A stretch of 64,000 bases of DNA from Taeniopygia guttata (lineage: Eukaryota; Chordata; Aves; Passeriformes; Estrildidae): assembly GCF_048771995.1 (NCBI RefSeq), contig NC_133026.1:152357001-152421000 (forward strand), given 5' to 3'. Within the stretch, counting starts at the first letter, position 1; every line of letters starts with the position of its first letter. The notes below the pieces were generated by a model, which was given only the letters and a program-made list of their open reading frames with translations, made no database searches and was not told the DNA's origin. The position numbers and the translations under genes were made by a program. Below are positions 1 to 10,899 of the stretch, piece after piece.

Positions 1-483
1 AGCTTAGGACTGCCCACATGTGAAGGCACAGTGATAAATGGGAAGCAGACGTTTTCTTTCCGAAAGAATAAAATTGGTTTTGCCTGAGATGACTCAAAGT
101 AATTCATGTTTGTATCTATCTTTCAATTCTGGAAAGTGTCCTGCACCACTTAATCCTGGGCCAAGTACTTTCTGGGGAGGGTGGCATGGTAGGCTGCTGC
201 TCTGTGCCTGGGAATGACTCTCACAGGTGCTTTTTTCTCCAGCTGCTAATTCTTGTACAGAATTCAACCCTGGTGTGATTTAGTCTTGGTTATGCAGAGC
301 TGGTAATGAGAGGGGTGCCTGTGTGTCTCCTGGTGGGTGCTGAGAGCTCACCTGTGCCTGTGATTCTGGAGTCACACATTATGAAATCTGAACACAGCTG
401 CTGTGAACAGCTGTTCTCAGCTCCTAGGGAAGTGAAGTGCCGAGGCTGAGGTACTTAACCCAAATCTGATTTTTTTCTTCCAG
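1..483 (+). other. THUMPD2: THUMPD2 intron, 3' part
   Basis: Non-coding sequence ending in a pyrimidine tract and CAG at 483. I see no repeat or other gene in it. Confidence 0.7.
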
Positions 484-893
484 GAAAAATACTTAATGAG
501 ATTAAGAGCCTTGTCATTGAGGACCCAAAATACTGGCTGGATATTATCTCTGTTTTGAGAAAGCTTCATGGACACAAGGGGAAAACAGACAATGGCTCTC
601 AAGAAAACACATTGGCTCTGAAGAGAAAGTCAGAAGAAGAGACAAATACTGCAAGTAAAAGGCAGAAAACAGAGCAAGTGAGAGCAATTGTGTCTGAGGA
701 GTGTCAGGTGGGAGCTGGAGAGACCTGTGAGTCATCAGACAGAATGAGCAGACAGGAGTGCTGGATTGAGAGCAGTACTTCCTCAGAATTCCCTTCCAGA
801 GGCAGTGGAGAGGGTCCTGCTGCCAGTGAGGAGCTTAGCTTCAGAGTGTCTTGTCGTTGCAGTGGAGCAATTGCCAGAATACTGACTTCACAG
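484..893 (+). CDS. THUMPD2: THUMPD2 exon: end of THUMP-linked region and basic/acidic linker
   Basis: The acceptor is a pyrimidine run ending in CAG at 481-483 and the donor is CAG|GTATGC at 893/894. The exon starts mid-codon (two bases complete a codon) and ends in phase 0. It encodes KILNEIKSLVIEDPKYWLD, a lysine/glutamate-rich low-complexity linker with a possible nuclear localisation cluster (KRKSEEE...SKRQK), and ends SCRCSGAIAR, the lead-in to the methyltransferase part. A tempting internal donor (CAA|GTGAGA at 677/678) was passed over, because the conserved FRVSCRCSGAIAR stretch lies downstream of it. Confidence 0.9.
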
Positions 894-3800
894 GTATGCT
901 GAGGTACCTGCTTTAAAAGAATTCAGCAAGGGTGAACAGAGATGTGCAGTTTATTTGTCATTTCAGTTGTGTTGTGTCTTCTGGAATAATAAACCGATGT
1001 AAGCTTTTTCTGTATTTTCTCAAAAAGCCCTTAACCTGCATTCCCCTTAAACAAGTGGAAATACAGATGCTGTTTTTAATTTCTGTGCACTATTGCCCTT
1101 CATGTTTTTCAAATCAATACCTTTTGTTGAGGATAAGCAAAGAGTCTGAGGGTCTGGGCCTGTGGAGGCTGAGGAGTGATTGGATAATTTACAGCTACTT
1201 GAAGGGCCATTGTAAAGATCATGGTGCCAGACTCCTCTCAGCTGTGGCAGTCTGGACCAAGGGGTAAAAGCCAGAACTTGCAGCTTCAGTTGTCTCTGGT
1301 TGGGTATTGGGGAGGATTTGTTCTTCAGGAATACAGTCCTGGGATGAGTCCTGGGAGAAGTGCAACTTGGTCCTTAGGAAAGAATAGGTGGCATACAGTC
1401 CTCCATAGGTCTGTTCTGCCCAGTCCTCTTCCCTTCTGGGCAGGTTTCTCCTAATTGAAGGTTTTTAGATTTTTTTTCCTACTAAGGCTAGTACCTTGGT
1501 GAGGTGAGACACATGAGCTTCCCTACAAGGGTGTTTGCCTGAATTTGTGCTATATTTGAACTTCTACTCTGAAGATAATCAGAGCTTCTCATATGTAATG
1601 AAAGCATTAAAACTGTGAGGTGTAGTTGTGCATTTGCAGGTTTTCTGTTGGGTAATCTGCCTTAGCGCCATTGGAAGTATTTTGTGCATGTGATTTAAAG
1701 TTCCAAAATGATGGCAGTCACAGAATATTCCGAGTTGGATGGGACCCACAAGGATCAAGTGCAGCTCAAGTGAATATTTTGTTGTGACTCAGGACTGGAG
1801 CTTCAGCCTCTCCTCTCTCACTGCAGCTGAGCGTTGCTTGTTTGCCATGTGGTGTGTTTGCTTTGGCCCTCACTCACCTGCTCTGCCCTGTTGTACCTTT
1901 TCTGCTGTGAATTATTTGAGTTATTCTCTTAGGCATAGACTCTTTATTTTCCCCGGAGTTTCTGAGGGTTGCATATCCGAGGCTGTGTCCTGCAGTTTCC
2001 TGAATTCTGTGTTTTTTTACCGCCTGTGACTGTTCTCCCCCTCACAGGAGGTCGGAAGAGCCATTGGCACGGCACTGGTGAAGCAGTGCGGGTGGCATGC
2101 TGATCTGCGGGACCCTGACCTGGAGGTAGGGCTACTTGTATGCCTGTGGATGCTTCCAGAGTCACTCAAATTGGTTTTGTTCCCTGCTCCCTTTGCATGT
2201 GGGACCATGGCCTCTTCCTGCTGGTCTTTCTGCCCTTGAATTTACCTGGAAATCAGCTGGTGGTGCTGAGCAAAGTGTGTGTGGCCCCGGTGTGTGTGTG
2301 CCTTCCAGGGCTCTGGCATGAACCCAGCCTGGCTGTGGGGCCCGTGTGGGAGGGGAAGGATCCTTAGAGGAGTTTCAGGATCCAGCACCCTCACAGACTG
2401 CTGAGCTCTGACTGTGTGAACATGGAACTCACCTGAGCCATAGGCTGCCTGTGGACGGATCCCCAGAGGAGGAGGATCCAGCACCTGACAAGGCTGCTGG
2501 GCTCTGACTGTGAACATGGAACTCACCTGAGCTGTGGGCTGTCAGTGGCTTCTAGAGGGGAGGGAAGCAGGCAGCGTGGGCTGTTCTCAAGGAGCTGGAC
2601 TGGAGAATGCCAAAGGAAGAGCCTCCCCCAGGCCTGTCTGTGACAAGCAGCTCCCTTACTGCAGCCCAGCTTGTCCCCGGACACCTCCCAGAGAACTCCT
2701 TGCTCCTGACAAAGAGCATTTCTCCAGGGATGTTTGTCCATCCCTGCTCTTGGCTTGTGGAAGCTGCTCTCAGCTCTGATGCTGAGAGATCCCAGACCAG
2801 AAACTCTGGGTTTGTTTACTGGCACTGGTTTTCCCACACTGAACACTATGTACAGCTTTGGTGAGACTCACGTGCACCTCCTGTTCGTGCCCATATTTTT
2901 TCTCTGAAGCTGTTCAGGTGCTGGGGACTGGGATTTTTCAGCAGTATCTTGTTTCCCTTTGTGCTTTCTCGGGTCAGGGATTGCAGTTATGCAATACCTG
3001 CTGGGGAGCTCAGTCTTCTTTTGGGATGCTCTCTATGGGACAGCAGAACAATTTCTTGTAGCTGCCTGCATTTCTGGAATGATTACTGACATGTAACTTC
3101 TATCTGAATTGCCCCTTAGTAGCAGTAGTGGGGGTAATGGTGGGGTTATTTGTTGGTGATGTTGTCTGTTTTGGGTTTTTTTGTTTGGTGGTGTTTGGGT
3201 TTTCTTGGGTTTTTTTTTGTGGGTTTTTTTTTTTGATGGTTAGATTTTTTTTGTTTGGGTTTTGTATTGGTTTTTTTCATTTTTATTTATTTTGTTGCTA
3301 GTACACAGGGAATAATATTCTCCCACTTGTAGTAAATGGATTTATAATTCAAAATTCCCATGCTGTGTTAAGAAAAAATAGCCCCCCCTTATGAATTCAA
3401 GTGCTTGCTGATGGATTCCTGGCTGACAAAATCCCTTTCAGCTTGATTAAGCATTAAATAATCTTTAAAGTGGCATTCAGATAATCTAGTGGGATTTCTT
3501 CCAATTTATTGTTATTGTTTATAGTGTCCATTCTTGTTCTTAAAAACTGAAATCAGAAGTTTGTAGAAGCATCTGTGTCTGGGTTAAATGAGTTAAAGCT
3601 ATTGTTTTGTCAATTTGAGACTTTGAAATATTTGGGTTGATTTTTTTGTCCTCTTTTAGATCTTTGTACATCTTAATGACATTCAGTCTGTGGTCGGGAT
3701 TCCTCTTTTCAGGTAAGTATTCTCCCCACCAGATTTGTCCTGGCAGTATCAGAGCAGGCAGGATTTGTAAATCTTGCTGTCCACCATGAGTATTTATCTT

Positions 3801-6800
3801 TTGGTTTGGTCATCACTGTTGTCAAATTAGTCTTGTGATCTGCCTGGGTTTTAAATGAACACACAGACCAGGCTTGGCAGTTGCCGAAGACCACCGTAGG
3901 TTGCGGGGTGGCTTTGTGTGGTGGGAAAACTGCTCCTCCAAGCCATGCTTCCAAAGAGAGGCTCAGTAGTCTCTTGTTGTCTGGTCTCATGGTTGTTTAT
4001 TGCAAGTTATCTAAAAGATTTTCTTCTCGGGCTGCTGTGGTTTGCTCAGCAGCTCAGGCAAAGGCACACACACCCCTGACATCCTCTCTGTCTCCCATCT
4101 TCTTCTCTCTCCCTGCCCCTGGGCTGCTGTTATCTTTTATGTGGTACATTACGTGTTACATGTTTACAGTTTTTCCCCAATACCTACTACCTATATTAAA
4201 TGGTGCTTTTCTACTCTAAACCAATCTGTGAGTGCCAACATCACCAAGAACATGGAGGTAAGGAAGAAGAAAGAGGGAGGACAGGGCAGGCCCAAATCCC
4301 TCCATCTTAAAACCTCTGACCCCCATGTACAAAACCAAAACCTCCCTGTACAGCATTCAAAAATTCTTCCCTTTACTTTGTGACTACTTCTACTATAACA
4401 TGTAAACTTTTGTGACTTCTTATTCTTCCTGCAAGGTTGGTAAATCATTCCACGGCTCAAATCCAAAATCACAGCTGTTTCCAGCTGCCTGCCAGGATCT
4501 CAAATGCTTCTGACCTAGACCCAGAACCTCCAAAAATGTCTGAGGGACATTTTGAGTTTCAACAGGCAGTGAGTTATGGTTAAAAGCAGACGTCTCTGTC
4601 TCTCAGGAGATCTGTGCAGTTCATTTGTTCCTTGACATTACATGGGCTTTGCTGAGTGGTTCTGCTGCTGTTTAAGTTAATTATTTTGGTTTTTTGTTGT
4701 CTGCAGGCTGCCATTGGCAAACAGAGAGTATATCAGAACAGCAGGACTGCGGTCGACAGTGGCATGGGCCATGGCATCTCTGGCTGAAATCAGGGTCAGT
4801 GAATGTTCCTTGCCAAGAAATGGGTCCTGAATGAAGGAAGGGGGTGCTGCTCATGGGGGCTCGAAAGGAGTGGGGCAATTACAATGCCTGATTCAATGAG
4901 AAGGAGTGGGGTGATTTCAGTGCCTCATTCTCCCCATTCACTGGGAAGGAGTGGGGTGATTTCAGTGCCCCATTCCCTAGTGAATGTGGACAGGTTCTGC
5001 CATGCCTGTGAGGAATGTGCTGTCACCTGCAGTTCAGCCAGGTGTCTGCTGTAATTCCAGGTGCTTCTCAGCAGAGCTAATCCTTGGACAGAACCCTAAT
5101 CCTTGGACAGGTACATGTCTCAGTGGCAAGATTTTTTTCTGCTGTTCAGTAATAATGAGAAAATGAAACCTTGTTTGGTGTTGTTTTCCAAGGAAATGTG
5201 ACCTCTTCTCACAGATTAATTTGGTACTAATGTCTGTCTGCAGTCCACTTGTAATATTTCCTCTTGACTGTCACCTCAGGGCTGTCTGCAGTGAAGCTAT
5301 TGGTGCTTTTTACCATATTCCCTAACAGGCGAGTTTGGCCTGGGATTACCAGAGAATATTGTTAACCTGTGCTGGATTCAGTGGGATTGTGCACATCCCT
5401 CTGGGATTGTTAACCTATGCTGAGTTCAGAGGGATTGAGCTCTGTCCTGAGGAATCTGTCTTGCTGGGGATGCAGTAACCCCTCTGTTTCTGCAGGCTGG
5501 TGCCCTTGTGCTGGATCCCATGTGTGGGCTTGGAACAATCCTGCTGGAGGCTGCCAAGGAGTGGCCTGTGAGTATCCCAGTCTCAGCTTCTGGACCTCTG
5601 CAGGGAAACTGGTACTTGTGGGACAGGGTTTTCTCTCTGCCAGTTAGGCCAAAGCCCATTGCTGGCTAGAAAGGTGAAACCAAACCAGTCTTTCTAGGCA
5701 GCTGCTAGAAGTGTTTCAGTGCAAAGGTTCCCCCAGATGAACATGTCCTGCAGGGTGGGTGCAGCTGGTGATTCCCACTGCAGAGTTTGTGTGAGACAGC
5801 CACAAGCTTGTGAAGCTTCCTGGACTTGTCCTGAGGTCGGAGGAGTTGGTATCATGGGACACTCGTCAGCATTAGGGACAGTGGGGCTGGCTGTATCTAG
5901 CTGGGATCGTGCTGTTAGGATATGCTCTTGATATTTCTATCATTTCAAGTGTCTTGAGTAGACCAGAACATTAAAGGAATGGAGACAGCACATACTTCTG
6001 AACATTAATATTTCCGAACATTAAAGGCGTGGAGGCAGCATATACTTCCTCTGTTCCTTTACTGTCTAGATTGTGAATTGCTCTGTGTAACAACAGCAGG
6101 TGTCCCAGGAAGGGGACTGCCTTCTAAGAGCTCTGCAACAAGGCAGTTCTGAGAAGGGTTTATAAAATAAGTATCTCGAGTGTTAACAAAATTACTCCTC
6201 TCTTTCTCTGGACAGGAAGCCTATTACTGGGGTGCTGATATAAGTGACTCGCAGTTAGAGGGTGCAGATGGCAATATCAGAGCTGCATGTTTCATGGACA
6301 AGATTGAGCTGCTGAAAGCTTCTGTGAAAGGTATGTCTGTAGGCTTTCCAGGTGATTTGTTTCTGGGATTGTACAGGTAGGTTCTCTTGAGGTGATATGT
6401 TGCGGAGCTAACTCCCAACAAATACCTGGGTGGTGGCTCTGGTGGTGGTGCTAGTGAAGGGATAATTATTTGTTCTTCCTCCCTGCTGCCTGCACCTGGA
6501 ACTTTGATAAGAATGAAGTCAGCATAAAAATTACAATTGTCTGGCATGGACAGTAGTCTCTCTTCATGGTAAATGTGTGATTTACCACCACAATACCACA
6601 AAGAGTATGAACCATGTGAGTGTTCTTTGTATCTTAGTGGAACACAGCCAGGACAAATCCAAATGAAATGCAGCCTGTAGCTTAAATTTACTAGGTGAGT
6701 AATGGTGAGAACTCATTAAGCTGAGCTGAATTGTTCATGTTTTGCAGTAGGAGTATTTTGAATGATGATGCTTTTCTCCTCTAAGAGGGAATCTGTTTGC

Positions 6801-9800
6801 TTTTAATTTACAGGCTAGTCTGTAGAGAAGGGATCATTTCATGACCTTATTCTGGACTTCAGAGGCTAAATTATGCATATATGAAATCCACGACAGGCAA
6901 GCTGGCTGTTTTTCCCTGTGCACAAGTGATGAAGTGCACATTTTTTTTTTTTTTACCTTGCAGTATTTATTTCTTACTGGAATGGTAAGAAATATTATTT
7001 GTTTTTCTATTAAAATGTAGGTTTATTTCTCTCTTAAAAGCTGTGTTTGACTTTGGTTTCTAGGATAATGGAAGGTACTTGGCTGTCAGGTTTTCTAAAC
7101 TGAACAAGCTGGTGTCTTCATCACTGGTCAGAAGCTGTTACTTCTGCGTGTCTTGAGCAGGGCTGTAGGTGTTGTGTCCTTTCATCTGCAGATAAAATTG
7201 ATACTCAATTGTTGTGCTGCAAGTGTTGACCCAAGAATGGTCCAGGAAGCATCTCCAGCTAGTTGTAGAAAAGTTGGCATAGAATCTCAGCAGAGTTTTG
7301 GTGAGGAAGGACTGTTGGGAGTCTTTAGTCCTGCTGTCTGCTCAGGGCTGTGTCCAGTCAGTTTGGAGCACCCTGAGGGATGGAGGGACCCCCAGGATCT
7401 GAGGAGAGGGTCTCAGCCTGGCCTGCACAACCTGGCACAGGATGGATGGAATCCCAGGATCTAAGGAGGGGTCTCAGCCTGCCTGCACAGCCTGGCACGT
7501 GGCTGACCTTCATCACCACAGGCACAGTGCTGCATCTTCCTGAGGGGAGTTGACCTCAGCTGGGATGCAGAAGCTCTAAGGTGACACTTCAATGGCACGA
7601 GCTGTGACAGAATCCAAGTGATGCTGGCTGTAACTAGATTCCTGGGGGGAGAAAAGGGGGATGGAGAGGCATATGGGGCGATTCCTTGCCGTACGTACAT
7701 GTGCACTTGAACATTTGCACTGAATAAAGTGCTCAAAAACTTAGCTCTTCTTTTGTGTTTTCCTGAATGATTTTCATGTTGAAGATGTGCTGAGTGTTGA
7801 GAGGCCACAGTTAATTTGGGACCATGTAGTGCCCTATAGGAGAGTCTTGCTGCAGGGGCAGACATCCTCAGGAGTGAAGATTCTGCAGACTGAACCATGC
7901 TGCCACACATTTGTCTCCTCCCCGTCTGCAGACGGGTGGTGGCTCCATGGTGGAGTTTCTGAGGACAAGTGCAGAAGGAGCTGTGCACCTGCATAACCCA
8001 AAATGTGGGTTATGTGAATCTGCATAACCCAAACAGCTGGCAGGCAGTGTTGAAGGGGGAACAGGGGCATAGCTGCTGTGCATTTTTCACACAGTCAGAG
8101 ATAAATAAAGACCTGCCTTTATTCTGCAGCACTGCCATTGCCTTCAGAAAGCTTTGACAGCGTTATTTCGGATATTCCATTTGGGAAGAAGTTCAAGACC
8201 ACAAGTGATGCCCAGCTCCTGCCAGATATTCTCCAGGAAATGCAGAGGTATGTGTGGCCTTTGGCACGCTCAGGGTTTGATGGAAGTGCCATGGCAGTTT
8301 GTGATTTGAGCATTCAGTCAGCTTCAGATCTGCTTTATTCCATGGTCTCCAGCTCTGTAGTGTGACCCTGCAGGCTGTGGCAGTCTCGGCCCTTTACTTG
8401 TCCCTTGGAGGCTGTTGTGTTGTGTCTCACCAGCAGTGAGTGCTGATGGCAGCACAGCTTCCAGAGGAGGATCCTGTGTAAGCCATGCCCGCAAATCCTC
8501 TTTGCAAGGCATGATGGTGGAATGTTTCTGAGCCACACTCCAAAGTGTGGGAGCAAGAAGAAAGAGGAGAGGCCTACCAGGACAAAGTTAAAGCATAGCC
8601 CGGCAAATTACGCTATAATCATTTTTCAGCTGAGGCCTGCATGTATAAAATCATAGTCTTTCCTTTTTGAGGTCACAGCCAAGCTTTGACCAGCCTGCCT
8701 TGGCAGGAAGTATCTCAGACAAGAAGTAGTATGCATTGTCCTTGCTGTCCAGAAATGCCTCATTAGCAGCCTGGGTTGGTTTTAGGTGTGTTCTTTCATC
8801 TCTCACCGTGTCATTTGGTGGCAAAGGTGGGCCAAGGTGATAGCTGGGCTGCTTCTAATATACAGGTCAAGCCATCTTCCCCTCTATTTCTTGCCTGAAC
8901 AGAAGCCTGTTCTCTAGGACTGCTCTTCAGTGGGTGTTGATCTCACTCAGCCAATGTGGGAAAACGGTGGATAAGGTGGCATGGCTCCATGGAGTGATGT
9001 GGCAATCTTACCATGCTTGTCTTCTGGCCTTATTTGCTCTGTTGGTCCATCCTAAGTAAAATATTCCCTTTGGAAGGTGGAGATGAGGAAGGGGCCATTA
9101 CCATGAGAGCTTCATCAGTAAAACTGTACAAACCACTTGCTGTAAACTGAGTCAGGATAGTATTTTTTTCCCCTCTTTCAAAGCCATATGTAATGCTAGG
9201 ACATATACCTAGAAAAATTAATTGTAAGCAATGGTTAATTTTCCTCTGCTTCCTGAGTTTGCAAGGCATTAAGGATCAGTGGAACAGGGAAAGGGCAGGC
9301 CTTTTAAAGTTTCCAAAAGGAAGGGCCAGTTTCAGACTTGCCCTACTAATCTGAGCAGCCCTTGCTGCACTGGGAGGCAAGGGTTCCTTTGCAATCTCCA
9401 AAAACCCTGGGCTTGATGGTTTCAATCCTTGGAACAATGCTGAGGGGGGTAAAAAAGAAGTCCCTCTTCCCTGCTAACCCAATAGAAAGAACTGCTAACA
9501 TCAGAAATGTTTTGGAGTCAGGACAGGGTCTTATGTTCTCCCATTTAGAAAGAGGTAGGAAGATCTGGGATTTAAATTCCCCTTGGAGGTGCAGCTCACT
9601 GAGCTGAGCTGTGACATGTTCAGGTGTTTCATTGAATGCAGGTGGCATCTGAAGTGTCAGCAGTGGCAAAGTTCTGCACAAGCAAAGGGATGCCAGGAGG
9701 GATCAACACCTAACCTTTCTTTTTCCTGTGATTGCCAGAGTGCTTCGTGTTGGAGGGACCCTGGTGTTGCTGCTGAGCCAGGAGCTCCACAGACGCATGG

Positions 9801-10174
9801 ATGGTTTGACTAGGTGTGCAGGAGGTGACCTTGCTGATGGTGACAGTGGAGCAGCCCCTGCACAAGCCTTGGATGGTTTGACCAGGTGTGCTGAAGGTGC
9901 CTCTGCTGATGGTGACAGTGGAGCAGCCCCGAGCGTGTATGGGAATTCGTCTTCCTTGGCACAGGGAGGTGGAGAACCCATTATCTACAGACATTTTGGG
10001 TCTCTGCTGCCAGAGGATGTCTATGCCATTAGCCTTGGCAAGACTGATGCTTTCATACACAAATACAGGAAGGTGTCTGCTGCTGGGAGCAGCAGAACTG
10101 GGACTGGGAGCTGTCCAAATACTGGGACACTCCCTGGAACTGGGAGCTCTGGGCTGAAGGAACTTGAATCCTGA
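484..10174 (+). CDS. THUMPD2: THUMPD2, 3' eight exons of the U6 snRNA guanosine N2-methyltransferase gene (partial; 5' exons outside window)
   Basis: Joined exons 484-893, 2048-2125, 3660-3712, 4707-4794, 5496-5567, 6216-6330, 8130-8247 and 9739-10174 give one continuous frame. It matches my memory of THUMPD2: a linker after the THUMP domain, then a Rossmann-fold methyltransferase. Motif I is DPMCGLGT (exon 5496-5567), followed by GTILLEAAKEW. An acidic SAM-ribose strand motif (YYWGADISDSQ) lies in exon 6216-6330, and motif IV SDIPFGKK in exon 8130-8247. Known family role: with the activator TRMT112 it makes m2G in U6 snRNA, a spliceosome function in the nucleus. All splice junctions are GT/AG and the phases agree. 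There is no frameshift or premature stop, so this copy looks functional. The N-terminal THUMP region lies left of base 1. THUMPD3 is the main alternative, but motif I there reads differently (DPMCGTG). Identification is from recalled family sequence, not a search. Confidence 0.95.
894..2047 (+). other. THUMPD2: THUMPD2 intron
   Basis: Non-coding. It contains a CR1-like fragment on the minus strand (1716-1775). Nothing else is recognised. Confidence 0.75.
1716..1775 (-). mobile_element. CR1 LINE 3'-end fragment (short)
   Basis: The stretch reading CACAGAATATTCCGAGTTGG followed by ATGGGACCCACAAGGATCA is the reverse complement of the conserved avian CR1 3' terminus. It is truncated and diverged after about 60 bases. 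Recognition is from memory of the CR1 consensus. Confidence 0.75.
2048..2125 (+). CDS. THUMPD2: THUMPD2 exon (26 codons)
   Basis: Acceptor CTCACAG and donor GAG|GTAGGG; phase 0 at both ends. It encodes EVGRAIGTALVKQCGWHAD and the following DLE, the conserved stretch leading into the THUMP-methyltransferase junction. Confidence 0.93.
2126..3659 (+). other. THUMPD2: THUMPD2 intron
   Basis: Non-coding. It holds a two-copy ~98-bp direct repeat (2358-2550) and a G/T low-complexity stretch (about 3140-3300). Confidence 0.75.
2358..2550. repeat. Two-copy ~98-bp direct repeat
   Basis: Both copies contain GGATCC, AGAGGAG, GATCCAGCACC, CTGGGCTCTGACTG (or CTGAGCTCTGACTG) and AACATGGAACTCACCTGAGC. The copies start near 2358 and 2456. 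It is a local intronic duplication. Confidence 0.8.
3660..3712 (+). CDS. THUMPD2: THUMPD2 exon (53 nt)
   Basis: Acceptor CTCTTTTAG and donor CAG|GTAAGT. It encodes IFVHLNDIQSVVGIPLF plus two bases of an arginine codon. The LNDI...VGIPLFR segment is typical of THUMP methyltransferases just before the catalytic domain. Confidence 0.93.
3713..4706 (+). other. THUMPD2: THUMPD2 intron
   Basis: Non-coding and mostly occupied by an antisense solo LTR (3882-4564). Flanks are unremarkable. Confidence 0.75.
3882..4564 (-). mobile_element. Solo LTR of an endogenous retrovirus, 683 bp, with 6-bp target-site duplications
   Basis: The element begins TGCCGAAG and ends TTTCAACA, the TG...CA termini of a retroviral LTR. 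It is bounded on both sides by the perfect 6-bp direct repeat GGCAGT (3876-3881 and 4565-4570). On the minus strand there is an AATAAA near 3997-4003, so I orient it antisense to THUMPD2. No gag, pol or env remains, as expected after LTR-LTR recombination. A 6-bp duplication is typical of class II (ERVK-like) elements; that class assignment is inference. Intact duplications imply a fairly young insertion. Confidence 0.82.
4707..4794 (+). CDS. THUMPD2: THUMPD2 exon (88 nt)
   Basis: Acceptor TGTCTGCAG and donor AGG|GTCAGT. It encodes LPLANREYIRTAGLRSTVA and continues AWAMASLAEIR. The GLRST motif forms the start of the methyltransferase fold in this family. It ends in phase 0. Confidence 0.93.
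4795..5495 (+). other. THUMPD2: THUMPD2 intron with short tandem repeats
   Basis: Non-coding. Three imperfect copies of an AAGGAGTGGGGTGATTTCAG unit occur between about 4864 and 4985. A second pair of short repeats (GGGATTGTTAACCT-like) lies at 5353-5440. Confidence 0.7.
5496..5567 (+). CDS. THUMPD2: THUMPD2 exon carrying SAM-binding motif I
   Basis: Acceptor TTTCTGCAG and donor CCT|GTGAGT; 24 codons, phase 0. It encodes AGALVLDPMCGLGTILLEA and then AKEWP. DPMCGLGT is the glycine-rich SAM-binding loop (motif I) and is intact. Confidence 0.95.
5568..6215 (+). other. THUMPD2: THUMPD2 intron
   Basis: Non-coding. It contains a two-copy ~50-bp repeat, with GAACATTAAAGG at about 5966 and 6016, each followed by GGAGRCAGCAYATACTTC. 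Confidence 0.7.
6216..6330 (+). CDS. THUMPD2: THUMPD2 exon (motif II/III region)
   Basis: Acceptor CTGGACAG and donor AAAG|GTATGT; ends in phase 1. It encodes EAYYWGADISDSQLEGADGN followed by a helix and MDKIELLKASVK. The GADISDSQ turn supplies the acidic residue expected to bind the SAM ribose. Confidence 0.93.
6331..8129 (+). other. THUMPD2: THUMPD2 intron
   Basis: Non-coding. It holds a two-copy ~63-bp direct repeat (7378-7499; CCAGGATCTRAGGAG...GTCTCAGCCTG) and a small perfect hairpin (7992-8014). Confidence 0.7.
7378..7499. repeat. Two-copy ~63-bp direct repeat
   Basis: Both halves carry CCCAGGATCT, GGTCTCAGCCTG, CCTGCACA and CCTGGCAC in the same order. It is a local duplication inside the intron. 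Confidence 0.75.
8130..8247 (+). CDS. THUMPD2: THUMPD2 exon carrying catalytic motif IV
   Basis: Acceptor TTATTCTGCAG and donor AG|GTATGT. It encodes LPLPSESFDSVISDIPFGKK and then FKTTSDAQLLPDILQEMQ. DIPFG is the (D/N)xPF-type motif of guanosine N2-methyltransferases that contacts the target base, and it is intact. Confidence 0.94.
8248..9738 (+). other. THUMPD2: THUMPD2 last intron
   Basis: Non-coding. No repeat or gene recognised. Confidence 0.7.
9739..10174 (+). CDS. THUMPD2: THUMPD2 terminal exon with internal 24-residue duplication
   Basis: Acceptor GATTGCCAG. It encodes RVLRVGGTLVLLLSQELHRR, a variable insert, then HFGSLLPEDVYAISLGKTDA and a Gly/Thr/Ser-rich tail ending LKELES. The stop is TGA at 10172-10174. 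The insert contains a 72-bp tandem duplication (9800-9871 and 9872-9943): each copy starts DGLTRCA and ends ADGDSGAAP. The C-terminal SLGKTDAFIHKYRK block is the conserved end of the family. Confidence 0.92.
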
Positions 10175-10870
10175 GAGGCTTCAGGAGCAGCAGGGCAGGA
10201 CTCAGAGGAGCTCTGCTGATGCAGACAAACCCACTGCCATCCCTTAGATTGCCTCACATTCTGTGGATGTCCCAAGACACTGTGCTGTTCCCTCCTCGGT
10301 TTTTAGGAGAGGTGGAAGATGCCAGTTCTACTGTATTGGATACAGTGAAAGAGGATATAGTCTGTTGTAATGTGGCAGAGTCTTCAAATCCTTGTTTAGG
10401 CAAAGCTGCTCAGTATTGGGAGGGGTTTCTGTGGGAGAGAAAGTCTTTATTTGCAGAACTGCAAACCACATGTGGTAGCCCTTGATCTTCGGGCTGCCCA
10501 CTCCAGCTATTAATTTTAAAGTAATATTTACAGCTTTGTCTGTTCTAACTATTCTTAGTGTTCAGGTTGTTCTTATGTGGAGGATAGGTGAGCCCCCTGA
10601 GATGCTGAACAGGAAGGGAGGACAGAAGGAGAAGAAGCAGCACTGACAACTCCAAGCTGGCGCTGGAGTTGCAGCCAGTCCTGGGCCCCGGGCCCCGACT
10701 GTTTTGTGTGTCCTGCGTCCTCCCTACCCTGCCTCTCCCCCTCTCTTCTGCACTTTTGTGACCCATTTTTTTCTTCACTGTACCTCTTCTTTTCTCTTGA
10801 TTCTTCTGTCCTATCAAAATAGGGCTTTTAGAACTGTATCAGCAATAAAGAAAGGGCCTGGGGCAGTACT
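10175..10870 (+). promoter_or_regulatory. THUMPD2: THUMPD2 3' UTR and poly(A) signal
   Basis: About 670 bases follow the stop without recognisable coding content. An AATAAA hexamer lies at 10844-10849, with T/G-rich sequence downstream near 10884, and would give a short 3' UTR. A pyrimidine-rich stretch (10700-10800) precedes it. No other perfect AATAAA was noticed between the stop and here. Confidence 0.6.
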
Positions 10871-10899
10871 GAAATCACTCTCCTTTGGGTTTTAGCATC

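Noticed and set aside
555..677. Alternative early end of the first THUMPD2 exon at the CAA|GTGAGA site
   Set aside because: The conserved SCRCSGAIAR coding stretch lies beyond it in the same open frame, with a good donor at 893/894.
9728..10174. THUMPD2 last exon as an independent single-exon gene
   Set aside because: Its start is a splice acceptor in phase with exon 8130-8247, and its content is the C-terminal half of the methyltransferase fold.
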